9,579 nucleotides of DNA from a bacterium (GCA_004298075.1 SCRK01000199.1:1-9579), one strand, 5' to 3'; numbered from the stretch's first letter, positions 1 through 5,090 are shown. Translations and numbers: made by a program. Notes: generated from the sequence alone by a model not told the origin.

Positions 1-15
1 TTCGTTCCTGTTAGG

Positions 16-216
16 TTATAACTTCACTACTTTAGTAGCTTGTTCACCTTTAGGACCTTTTTCGATCTCGAACTCAACTTCCTGGCCCTCCTCTAAAGTC
101 TTATAGCCATCACCCTGGATAGCGGTGTGATGCACGAATACATCAGCGCCGTTCTCAGGAGTAATAAATCCATAACCCTTTTGATTGGAAAACCACTTTA
201 CTTTACCTTTTGCCAT
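16..216 (-). CDS. cspA: Cold-shock protein, CspA family
   Basis: This 66-residue single-domain cold-shock protein is a cytoplasmic single-stranded nucleic-acid binder of the OB-fold type, usually an RNA chaperone. The length is exactly that of the family. RNP1 is visible as KGYGFI (residues 13-18) and RNP2 as VFVHH (26-30). The N-terminal KGKVKWF strand and the C-terminal QATKVV strand are also typical. The ATG start is supported by a strong Shine-Dalgarno AAAGGAGG at 228-235, 11 nt upstream. It lies downstream of the pilin gene with a 185-nt gap that holds two possible promoters and a terminator-like hairpin, so it is probably expressed separately from the pilin and perhaps controlled through its leader. 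The family call is near certain; whether it is cold-induced cannot be read from the sequence. Confidence 0.97.
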   Translation of the reverse strand: MAKGKVKWFSNQKGYGFITPENGADVFVHHTAIQGDGYKTLEEGQEVEFEIEKGPKGEQATKVVKL

Positions 217-242
217 TTTCTCTGCTTCCTCCTTTCCCTAGA

Positions 243-273
243 ATTATAGCAAGCTAAAAGAGCAGATTAACAA
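243..273 (-). promoter_or_regulatory. Proximal cspA promoter candidate (extended -10)
   Basis: On the minus strand TGCTATAAT (TATAAT at 243-248 with an upstream TG) forms an extended -10. The best -35 is TTGTTA at 268-273, with a long 19-nt spacer. The start point would be near 236, leaving about 20 nt of leader that includes the Shine-Dalgarno site. It sits just after the T-run of the hairpin at 270-311, so it would drive cspA even when that hairpin terminates transcription. Confidence 0.5.
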
Positions 274-311
274 AAAAACCGTAAGGTGTGTTATTCTCTC
301 TCCTTACGGTT
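271..311 (-). terminator. Rho-independent terminator or attenuator between pilin and cspA
   Basis: A perfect 10-bp inverted repeat (277-286 and 302-311, AACCGTAAGG paired with CCTTACGGTT) encloses a 15-nt loop. On the minus strand the stem runs into seven consecutive T (271-278 region), giving the form of an intrinsic terminator. It would end the pilin transcript. Because a near-consensus promoter lies just upstream at 346-373, it also falls inside the leader of any cspA transcript started there, so it may act as an attenuator or as the 3' end of a short RNA. Confidence 0.8.
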
Positions 312-345
312 AAAGACCTCTACTCCCTTGCTGACTACATGGATA

Positions 346-373
346 AATATACACTATTTCCGCCGTTTGTCAA
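346..373 (-). promoter_or_regulatory. Distal cspA promoter, sigma-70 type
   Basis: On the minus strand TTGACA (368-373) and TATATT (346-351) are separated by 16 nt, a close match to the housekeeping consensus. The predicted start is near 339, about 123 nt upstream of the cspA start codon. That leader length is of the order seen for cold-shock genes, and it includes the terminator-like hairpin at 271-311. Confidence 0.65.
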
Positions 374-401
374 TAAAAATATTTCTGGATTCACTAGCCC
401 A

Positions 402-941
402 TCAAGCGTAAAAACCCCAAATAGGCTGTAAACCGAAACAAGATGATTGGTCATCTATCCACTGGCAGGCCCACGTGCTTGCGCCTGTTACCGGATTAAA
501 GTTTAGATAGTAATAATACCCCCTGGAGGCGTTGGGTGTTTTACCGCCGCTGGTGCACCTGGCCGCAACCAAAGTCACGTTGGACGGATAGAAATTCACG
601 TAGTACCTATAGAACCCAGTAGATGCGCAGGTATTATCCACCCCAGCATCAGCATTTGTCATAGTTAACACTGTGCCATTATTCATATAATACTCATAAG
701 CAAGCTGGCGCATGGTGCCAATGCGTACTTTAGCTTCGGCAGTTCGTCCTTTCTCAACCATAAGGGAGTATTGGGTAATGCCTACCGCGGCAAGTATCCC
801 TACGATGATGATTACGATGATAAGCTCTACGAGGGTGAAACCATGCTTTTTTTCTGGTATAATTTTTTTAAAGGTTATAAAAGAATTAGTTAAGGATTTG
901 CCCGGAGATTTTGGTTGGGGGGTAGGGGTTTTATTTTCCAT
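402..941 (-). CDS. Type IV pilin-like protein (prepilin with N-methylation signal)
   Basis: This 179-residue prepilin has the class III signal KKHG|FTLVE, with cleavage expected after Gly34, Phe35 as the methylated first residue, and the conserved Glu at mature position 5 (residue 39). A hydrophobic helix follows to about residue 56. The globular part is rich in Tyr, Asn, Gly and Ser, with Tyr clusters near 111-118 and 142-145, and four cysteines (105, 129, 159, 168) that could form two disulfides. The mature protein would be 145 residues, normal for a major pilin or pseudopilin. The 34-residue leader is long and begins with a Pro/Lys-rich stretch (PTPQPKSPGK); no alternative ATG, GTG or TTG lies between the start and the cleavage site. 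No other pilus gene is nearby, so it is an orphan that would depend on a prepilin peptidase and assembly system elsewhere. There is no ordinary Shine-Dalgarno. Upstream are a 13-G tract and a promoter whose -10 ends 6 nt from the ATG. Whether it is a type IV pilin or a type II secretion pseudopilin cannot be settled. Confidence 0.88.
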   Translation of the reverse strand: MENKTPTPQPKSPGKSLTNSFITFKKIIPEKKHGFTLVELIIVIIIVGILAAVGITQYSLMVEKGRTAEAKVRIGTMRQLAYEYYMNNGTVLTMTNADAGVDNTCASTGFYRYYVNFYPSNVTLVAARCTSGGKTPNASRGYYYYLNFNPVTGASTWACQWIDDQSSCFGLQPIWGFYA

Positions 942-959
942 GTTTATAGTCTACCCCCC
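917..959 (-). repeat. Inverted repeat around the pilin start codon
   Basis: On the minus strand GGGGGGTAG (951-959) is the reverse complement of CTACCCCCC (917-925), which lies inside the pilin gene. Nine base pairs, seven of them G-C, enclose a 25-nt loop that contains the ATG. In an mRNA that includes the G tract this would hide the start codon. The repeat itself is certain; its function is not known. Confidence 0.5.
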
Positions 960-978
960 CCCCCCCAGGAATTGTCAA
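948..978 (-). promoter_or_regulatory. Pilin promoter with poly-G spacer
   Basis: On the minus strand TTGACA (973-978) is followed after 19 nt by TAGACT (948-953), a 4/6 match to the -10. Thirteen of the 19 spacer bases are G. The -10 ends 6 nt before the ATG, so the start point is predicted at or next to the A of the start codon, giving a leaderless mRNA. Losing two G would restore the optimal 17-nt spacing. Confidence 0.55.
954..966 (-). repeat. Homopolymeric tract of 13 G (minus strand) upstream of the pilin gene
   Basis: Thirteen consecutive C on the plus strand (G on the minus strand) lie 12 nt upstream of the pilin ATG, between the -35 and -10 elements of its likely promoter. Mononucleotide G/C tracts of this length are hypermutable by slipped-strand mispairing. 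The exact length may also be misassembled. Confidence 0.9.
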
Positions 979-1046
979 GTTTTTTCAGAATCAGGTATAA
1001 ACTGTGCAAGATAGGAATTTGCGGCGGGTATTGGGAAAAGGGATGA

Positions 1047-1364
1047 TTATACGCTCAGTTCGCGGGGGATAAAGTCTATGCTTAACCTTGCCCTTAATGC
1101 GGCGGCAAGCCGTGCAAGGGTTTTGACATTAATGCGGGCATTTCTTAAATCTTCCAGACGCGAAATAGTCTGCTGGGTAGTATTAACTTTTCTTGCTAAT
1201 TCCGCCTGACTTAAATGCCTCATCCGCCTTAATTGCGTGATCTTATAACCTATTTGCAGCCTTGCTGCTTCTTCGTCATAAGCTTTTCTAAATTCAGGGC
1301 TCTTTCTAAATTCTTCTTCAATATGCCGGCTTACCGTTTTGGAAACTATTGCTTTTTTTTTCAT
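1047..1364 (-). CDS. XRE-family antitoxin (HigA/RelB-type, helix-turn-helix)
   Basis: This is the predicted DNA-binding antitoxin of a type II toxin-antitoxin pair. A Cro/C1-type HTH covers about residues 42-95 when numbered from the chosen ATG; LSQAELARKV followed by TTQQTISRLE is the classic HTH signature. The N-terminal part is basic and then Glu-rich. The start is placed at the ATG at 1362-1364 (105 residues) because AGGTGA at 1370-1375 lies 5 nt upstream. An in-frame GTG at 1371-1373 overlaps that Shine-Dalgarno and is less likely. It follows the toxin gene by 27 nt, in the toxin-first order of higBA. The first codons contain nine A in a row (1353-1361), a possible slippage site. Such antitoxins usually bind the toxin and repress their own operon. 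The HTH call is firm; the antitoxin role comes from the neighbour. Confidence 0.88.
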   Translation of the reverse strand: MKKKAIVSKTVSRHIEEEFRKSPEFRKAYDEEAARLQIGYKITQLRRMRHLSQAELARKVNTTQQTISRLEDLRNARINVKTLARLAAALRARLSIDFIPRELSV

Positions 1365-1369
1365 AGAGA

Positions 1370-1375
1370 TCACCT
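1370..1375 (-). promoter_or_regulatory. Shine-Dalgarno deciding the antitoxin start
   Basis: AGGTGA on the minus strand lies 5 nt upstream of the ATG at 1362-1364. It overlaps the alternative GTG at 1371-1373, so the ATG is the better start. Confidence 0.65.
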
Positions 1376-1391
1376 ATACTATATACGCTCG

Positions 1392-1769
1392 TTATTCTAT
1401 CTTTGGTAATTTAATCCTACCTTCTCGGAAACGCATCTGAAAATCATTCATCCTATTTTTTGCCTTTAACATATCCTCTTGGGGGACTTCTCTTGTTTTC
1501 TTAATAATGCCATGTAATAGAACAATATAATCACTAAACATATAGGCGTAAATTACTCTTATTTGGTTTCCCGAGAAAATGACCCTAAGTTCATATAACC
1601 CTTCCTGAAGCGCGTCAACATAGGGCCTTCGTAACTCTTGCCAGCGGCCTTCTAAAAACTCTATTCTTGCTAAAACCTTGGCTTTTATTTTGAGCTCGAA
1701 GCCATTTATAAACTTTTCTACCGGCCGCCTGTTTCTTCGATCTTCATAGTAGATAGCTTTCTTTTTCAT
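1392..1769 (-). CDS. RelE/ParE-superfamily toxin, Gp49/HigB-like
   Basis: This 125-residue basic protein resembles the phage-derived Gp49-like branch of the RelE/HigB toxins (PF05973), which act as ribosome-dependent mRNA endonucleases in characterised members. The core region is about residues 57-110: GLYELRVIFSGNQIRVIYAY, then a hydrophobic strand (YIVLLHGI), then KKTREVPQEDMLKAKNRMND, a typical family C-terminal helix. Basic residues around 61-71 and 90-93 are in the region where RelE-type toxins place catalytic residues. The start ATG has no convincing Shine-Dalgarno, but a near-consensus promoter puts the start point about 16 nt upstream. The toxin precedes an HTH antitoxin gene. It begins MKKKAI, as does the antitoxin. 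The family is well supported; toxicity is inferred. Confidence 0.88.
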   Translation of the reverse strand: MKKKAIYYEDRRNRRPVEKFINGFELKIKAKVLARIEFLEGRWQELRRPYVDALQEGLYELRVIFSGNQIRVIYAYMFSDYIVLLHGIIKKTREVPQEDMLKAKNRMNDFQMRFREGRIKLPKIE

Positions 1770-1791
1770 ACCGGCTTTTCGGCCTAAATAA

Positions 1792-1820
1792 AATATACAT
1801 TATTTATGATGTAATGTCAA
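1792..1820 (-). promoter_or_regulatory. Toxin-antitoxin operon promoter, sigma-70 type
   Basis: On the minus strand TTGACA (1815-1820) and TATATT (1792-1797) are separated by an ideal 17 nt. The start point is expected near 1785. This is one of the two best promoter matches in the window, and it lies among inverted repeats, as expected for an autorepressed toxin-antitoxin operon. Confidence 0.8.
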
Positions 1821-1848
1821 GATAAATAACACTTTATTGAATGTATAT
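1793..1848. promoter_or_regulatory. Nested inverted repeats, candidate antitoxin operator
   Basis: Two inverted repeats overlap the toxin-antitoxin promoter. The outer pair is ATATACATT at 1793-1801 and its complement AATGTATAT at 1840-1848. The inner pair is TTATTTAT at 1800-1807 and ATAAATAA at 1822-1829. The outer right-hand arm lies upstream of the -35 and the left-hand arm covers the -10. Toxin-antitoxin complexes usually bind such sites. AT-rich DNA gives repeats by chance, so confidence is moderate. Confidence 0.4.
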
Positions 1849-1897
1849 ATTAGTCGGCTGACCGCCTGAATGGCTTGACTTATCCTCATTCGGGCAT

Positions 1898-1938
1898 AAA
1901 AAATCCTCCTTCTACTATAATTGACGTAAAAAGAGGAT
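1898..1938 (-). terminator. Rho-independent terminator after the receptor/ABM genes
   Basis: On the minus strand a 13-bp stem (1926-1938 with 1903-1915, including two G-U wobbles) closes a 10-nt loop and runs into six T (1898-1903). It begins 5 nt past the stop codon of the ABM-like gene, so it ends the upstream transcription unit and insulates the toxin-antitoxin operon. Confidence 0.88.
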
Positions 1939-1942
1939 AAAT

Positions 1943-2242
1943 CTAACAATTATTTTCAAGACCGTCTATTGCTTTAAGGTTATAATATCCCAATACCTTC
2001 ACCTTGGCTTTGGATTTAGCGACCAGCCAATCGTGGTATTTGCGCATAAAGCGGTCATGATCGGATTTCTTAGCCCATTGATATACCGAAGCATACTGAT
2101 CTTTAAACCCATAGCGCTTCATGGTGTGATAGGCCGCAAAACCGCCTGCTTTTTTGGTATGCCGCGCCCACATCAGGCTGTCTTTGCGGTATTTGGCGAC
2201 CTCTCCGGGCTTAACTTCAAATAAAACTACATGAATGAACAT
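1943..2242 (-). CDS. Small ABM/dimeric alpha-beta barrel-like protein
   Basis: This is a 99-residue protein if it starts at the ATG at 2240-2242. It has the pattern of the antibiotic-biosynthesis-monooxygenase / dimeric alpha-beta barrel fold: a first strand MFIHVVLFEVKPG, a helix with a conserved Trp (MWARHTKKAGGF), a central strand ending DQYASVYQWAKKSDHDRFMR, and a last strand KVKVLGYYNL. Members include small monooxygenases, haem-degrading enzymes and many proteins of unknown role, so no substrate is assigned. An in-frame GTG at 2270-2272 would add ten residues and overlap the receptor gene, but those residues do not look like family sequence. A TGCTATAAT element ends 6 nt before the ATG, suggesting a leaderless transcript that starts inside the intergenic gap. 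The gene also follows the receptor closely enough for co-transcription. The terminator at 1898-1938 follows. Confidence 0.7.
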   Translation of the reverse strand: MFIHVVLFEVKPGEVAKYRKDSLMWARHTKKAGGFAAYHTMKRYGFKDQYASVYQWAKKSDHDRFMRKYHDWLVAKSKAKVKVLGYYNLKAIDGLENNC

Positions 2243-2248
2243 ATTTTG

Positions 2249-2276
2249 ATTATAGCAGATATTTTTTACCACTCAA
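2249..2276 (-). promoter_or_regulatory. Promoter for a leaderless ABM-like mRNA
   Basis: On the minus strand an extended -10, TGCTATAAT (TATAAT at 2249-2254), lies 16 nt from TTGAGT at 2271-2276, which is within the last codons of the receptor gene. The -10 ends 6 nt before the ATG. No Shine-Dalgarno is present. Confidence 0.55.
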
Positions 2277-4071
2277 GCCTGAATCCTGCCTCAACATACC
2301 TGCCGGGCTGGGGAATGCCGGTAATATCCTGGTACTCCACATTCAAGATGTTGGTTGAGTTTAAGAAAATCTTGGAGTTTTTGTTCAGGTCATAATTTAA
2401 CCCCGCGTTCATCAACAGCCAGCCGCGCCTGCCCGGTCTCTCTTTATACTGGAAACCTATCTCCTGCCTGCCAAAAGGGAGTTGAAGATTAAAGATGGTG
2501 TTGACCAAATGCCGGGCGTAATTCGGGCCGTATTTATAGAGATACCCCTGGTTATCTATATTTTTATCCGTATAAGTATAGTTAGCGTCAAGGCTTAATA
2601 TCCTGTTGATCTTCTTGCTTAAGGAATACTCAACGCCAAAAACATTGTCATGGGTAAAATTTCTTGCTTGCCATTCCGGGACGGCGGGAGATCTCACCCA
2701 GTCGATCATATTTCGCTCCTGGCGCAAAAAGAAGGTAAAACTTGAGAAAAATCCTTCCTGTTTATATTCAAAACCCGCCTGATAATTCCAGGCCTTCTCG
2801 GCAGCTAAGTCAGCGTTGCCTATCGTAGGTATAGCGCTATTATCGCTATAATAAAGCTCGGTAAATGATGGAACGCGCATGCTTCTTGAGATGCCGAAAT
2901 TCAGGGCCGAATCATCTGTTAATTTAAACCTGGCGCTGGAGGAACCGGTATATACCTTATCAAAATCAGAAAAATCATCCAAACGAAAAGAAAAGCCTAG
3001 ATCCCATCTCTGGGTGATCCCCACGCTATCGTCCAGGAATATGCTTTGGTGGTCGCGGTTATGCCTGCCTAAATTAGTAGAAGTGATCCTCTCCTGGCCC
3101 CATTCCAGTCCCAATCCAACCTTGCCTAATAACCCGGCTGCTTTCTGAAAATAAATACTGGGTGTATACATATCTGTACGATGGTGATTAACAGAACTTG
3201 ACCGCACCTGTGTCTTATCCAGGACAAATTTGTCAAAATGCCTGCGCCAGAGAAAATTCGGTTTAATTAACAGTCCGCCGCTATCTAAGGTAAGCCCGCT
3301 GTTTAGTAGATAGGTTTTGGTCCATTCCTCAGAAGGATAACCCAACCCTGGGGTATAAAAATCATAGGCGCCAAAAGCCTTCTCCTGATAGCCGAAGTTA
3401 TTCTCCCACACTCCGTCAGGCAGCTGCAAATAGGCGCCTAGTGAAGTGGTAAATTTCTTATAATCCGTGTCGTAGCGGAATCCTTTGGACTGCGCGTCTT
3501 CAACGGATAATCTAAGACCCAGCTCTTTGAACTTATCGTTGAAGCTGAATAAGCTGTAGCCGTTGCGGTTATTGCCCGCGCCAAACTCCCAGACCGCCTT
3601 TCTCTCTTCAGGCGCCTTTAATGCAAAATTTATTGCCCCTCCAATGGCATCCGGCCCGAATAAAGATGATCCTGCCCCGGGGATAACCTCGATTTTTTTG
3701 ATATCTTCCTTGGTAAAAGGGATATCGGAGTTATGATGCGCAGTCTGCGGGTCATTTATCCTTTGGCCGTTAAGCAGGATGAGGACCTGTTGGAAGGAAG
3801 AACCGCGCAGGGAGAAATCCGTCTGGATACCGCTTTGCAAGGAGCGGCTTTGCAAATCAACCGGCAAACCAGTCAGTTCCTCAACGCCGGATTGATAATC
3901 AAAGGCCCTTACTTCTGAGTTATCCGTGGCGTAGGCATTCAAAAGGAACTGCTTTTGCTTGGTGACAACCACGGTCTCCAGCTCCTTGGGACTCTCTTCA
4001 TAAGAGAAGGATGACTGGGGCAGTAAAAGGAGTATGGCGATAAAAAAACCGCCTAGCTTTATATTAAACAT
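2266..4071 (-). CDS. TonB-dependent outer-membrane receptor (BtuB-sized)
   Basis: This 601-residue protein imports a scarce substrate across the outer membrane using TonB energy. A signal peptide covers about residues 1-23 (hydrophobic stretch FFIAILLLLP, cleavage near SSFS-YEE). A TonB-box-like ETVVVT lies at 32-37. The plug domain spans about 50-152, with QTDFSLRGSS, QQVLILLNGQRINDPQT and IEVIPGAGSSLFGPDAIGGAINF. The remainder is barrel, with alternating strands rich in Tyr, Trp and Phe. The end is typical: the NSTNILNVEYQDITGIPQPGR loop and a last strand with terminal Trp. The length is close to that of E. coli BtuB, and the plug wording is of the BtuB/cobalamin-receptor kind. However, no cobalamin riboswitch fits upstream, so the substrate stays open (cobalamin, siderophore or other). 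A near-perfect promoter sits directly before the ATG with no Shine-Dalgarno. The stop codon lies 23 nt before the ABM-like start. Confidence 0.93.
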   Translation of the reverse strand: MFNIKLGGFFIAILLLLPQSSFSYEESPKELETVVVTKQKQFLLNAYATDNSEVRAFDYQSGVEELTGLPVDLQSRSLQSGIQTDFSLRGSSFQQVLILLNGQRINDPQTAHHNSDIPFTKEDIKKIEVIPGAGSSLFGPDAIGGAINFALKAPEERKAVWEFGAGNNRNGYSLFSFNDKFKELGLRLSVEDAQSKGFRYDTDYKKFTTSLGAYLQLPDGVWENNFGYQEKAFGAYDFYTPGLGYPSEEWTKTYLLNSGLTLDSGGLLIKPNFLWRRHFDKFVLDKTQVRSSSVNHHRTDMYTPSIYFQKAAGLLGKVGLGLEWGQERITSTNLGRHNRDHQSIFLDDSVGITQRWDLGFSFRLDDFSDFDKVYTGSSSARFKLTDDSALNFGISRSMRVPSFTELYYSDNSAIPTIGNADLAAEKAWNYQAGFEYKQEGFFSSFTFFLRQERNMIDWVRSPAVPEWQARNFTHDNVFGVEYSLSKKINRILSLDANYTYTDKNIDNQGYLYKYGPNYARHLVNTIFNLQLPFGRQEIGFQYKERPGRRGWLLMNAGLNYDLNKNSKIFLNSTNILNVEYQDITGIPQPGRYVEAGFRLEW

Positions 4072-4077
4072 GAGATA

Positions 4078-4105
4078 ATTATAAAGCAGCCGGTCTTATT
4101 GTCAA
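4078..4105 (-). promoter_or_regulatory. Consensus promoter for a leaderless receptor mRNA
   Basis: On the minus strand TTGACA (4100-4105) and TATAAT (4078-4083) are both perfect consensus hexamers with a 16-nt spacer. The -10 ends 6 nt before the receptor ATG, so the start point coincides with or is next to the A of the start codon. Those six bases, TATCTC, contain no Shine-Dalgarno. The AT-rich palindromic sequence over the -10 weakly resembles a Fur box. Confidence 0.8.
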
Positions 4106-4127
4106 CCAGTAATTTATATTTAGTTTA

Positions 4128-5087
4128 CTATTGGCGGCAGTGCACTACATCGCCGCTGGAAACCTTTTGAATGATCCCGGAGTCTTTGCGGATAAGCAGG
4201 GTGCCGTCCTCATCGATATTGACGGCCGCGCCTTCGATGTGCTTGTGCTGATAATAGACTTTGACGTGCCTGCCCAGGGTAAGGGAAAGGGAGCGCCACT
4301 TCTCAATTATGGCTTTAGCCCCCTTATCACCCAAGAGAAGGTAATTATTTTCTAACCTGCGCAACAACTCCTGCAAAAGGAGCAGCCGGTCGATCTGTGT
4401 GCCTGCCTGCTCTTTTAAAGAGGTGGCCTGGGAGATCAAAGATTTTTTATCATTATTGACATTCAGGCCGATACCGATGGCCACGAAATTCACCTTATCC
4501 GCTTCCGCGTTCATTTCAGTCAGGATACCGGCGATTTTTTTGTTATGGATAAGCACGTCATTGGGCCATTTGATCTGCGGCTCTAAGCCGGTAACCTTTT
4601 TTACTGCCTCACAGATACTCACCGCGCTTAAAAGGGTCAATACGGGCGAGGCTTGCGGCAGGATCTCCGGCCTTAAGATCAGAGAAAGATAGATCCCTTT
4701 GTATTTCGGGGAGAACCAGATCCGGCCTAATCTGCCGCGGCCCTTGGTCTGCGATTCAGTCAAGACAAGGCTCCCGGCAGGCGCTCCACGCATACCCAGC
4801 TGCATGGCCAGGTCCATGGTCGAAGATAAATAATCAAAGTAATGTATTTTTTTGCCGATAAATCTGGTATTCAGCCCGCGGCTCACTTCAAAAGCAAAAA
4901 GCCGGTCCGGCCTTGACTCCAGGCGGTAGCCTAAATGCGGCACAGCTACGATATCATAACCGGAATCCTTTAGGTCCTGGATATGTTTCCAGAGGGCCTG
5001 GCGGCTGATGCCCAGATGCCCGCTTATCTGGTCACCGGAAAGATAATCATGGCCCTTATTCAGGTACTCCAGAATTTTTTCCTTCAT
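4128..5087 (-). CDS. birA: Bifunctional biotin ligase / biotin repressor BirA
   Basis: This 319-residue protein makes biotinyl-5'-AMP from biotin and ATP, attaches biotin to the carrier protein of biotin-dependent carboxylases, and in this two-domain form can also bind DNA. Domains in order are an N-terminal winged HTH (about 1-60, GISRQALWKHIQDLKDSGY at 26-44), the ligase core (about 80-260) and a C-terminal SH3-like domain (about 267-315). The core holds the biotinyl-adenylate loop GRGRLGR (116-122), KWPNDVL with the key Lys173, KKIAGILTE, and GIGLNVN (205-211). All key motifs are intact and the length matches E. coli BirA. The ATG at 5085-5087 is preferred over the in-frame GTG at 5091-5093, because the GTG lies within the AAGGTG Shine-Dalgarno. 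It starts 42 nt after the TPR gene stop, so co-transcription is possible. No biotin synthesis genes are nearby. Confidence 0.95.
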   Translation of the reverse strand: MKEKILEYLNKGHDYLSGDQISGHLGISRQALWKHIQDLKDSGYDIVAVPHLGYRLESRPDRLFAFEVSRGLNTRFIGKKIHYFDYLSSTMDLAMQLGMRGAPAGSLVLTESQTKGRGRLGRIWFSPKYKGIYLSLILRPEILPQASPVLTLLSAVSICEAVKKVTGLEPQIKWPNDVLIHNKKIAGILTEMNAEADKVNFVAIGIGLNVNNDKKSLISQATSLKEQAGTQIDRLLLLQELLRRLENNYLLLGDKGAKAIIEKWRSLSLTLGRHVKVYYQHKHIEGAAVNIDEDGTLLIRKDSGIIQKVSSGDVVHCRQ

Positions 5088-5090
5088 CCC

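Noticed and set aside
1371..1383. TATAGT between toxin and antitoxin as a separate antitoxin promoter
   Set aside because: No reasonable -35 at 15-19 nt (the sequence there is CCAAAG), so a second promoter is not supported.
1770..1790. Short GGCCGAAAAGCCGG hairpin in the toxin leader
   Set aside because: Only about three stable base pairs form; too weak to call a regulatory structure.
1811..1910. A GGAGGA site with ATG 6 nt downstream on the minus strand, giving a three-codon frame overlapping (ATGA) a second frame of about 29 codons
   Set aside because: The apparent Shine-Dalgarno is the 3' arm of the intrinsic terminator at 1898-1938, and the frame runs straight through the toxin-antitoxin promoter. 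No recognisable protein results.
1875..1921. Plus-strand TTGACT and TATAAT in the gap before the toxin-antitoxin operon
   Set aside because: They are 35 nt apart, far from usable spacing, and no plus-strand gene follows.
4072..4127. Cobalamin riboswitch upstream of the BtuB-like receptor
   Set aside because: Only 56 nt separate birA from the receptor and the promoter lies directly at the ATG, so no riboswitch of normal size fits.
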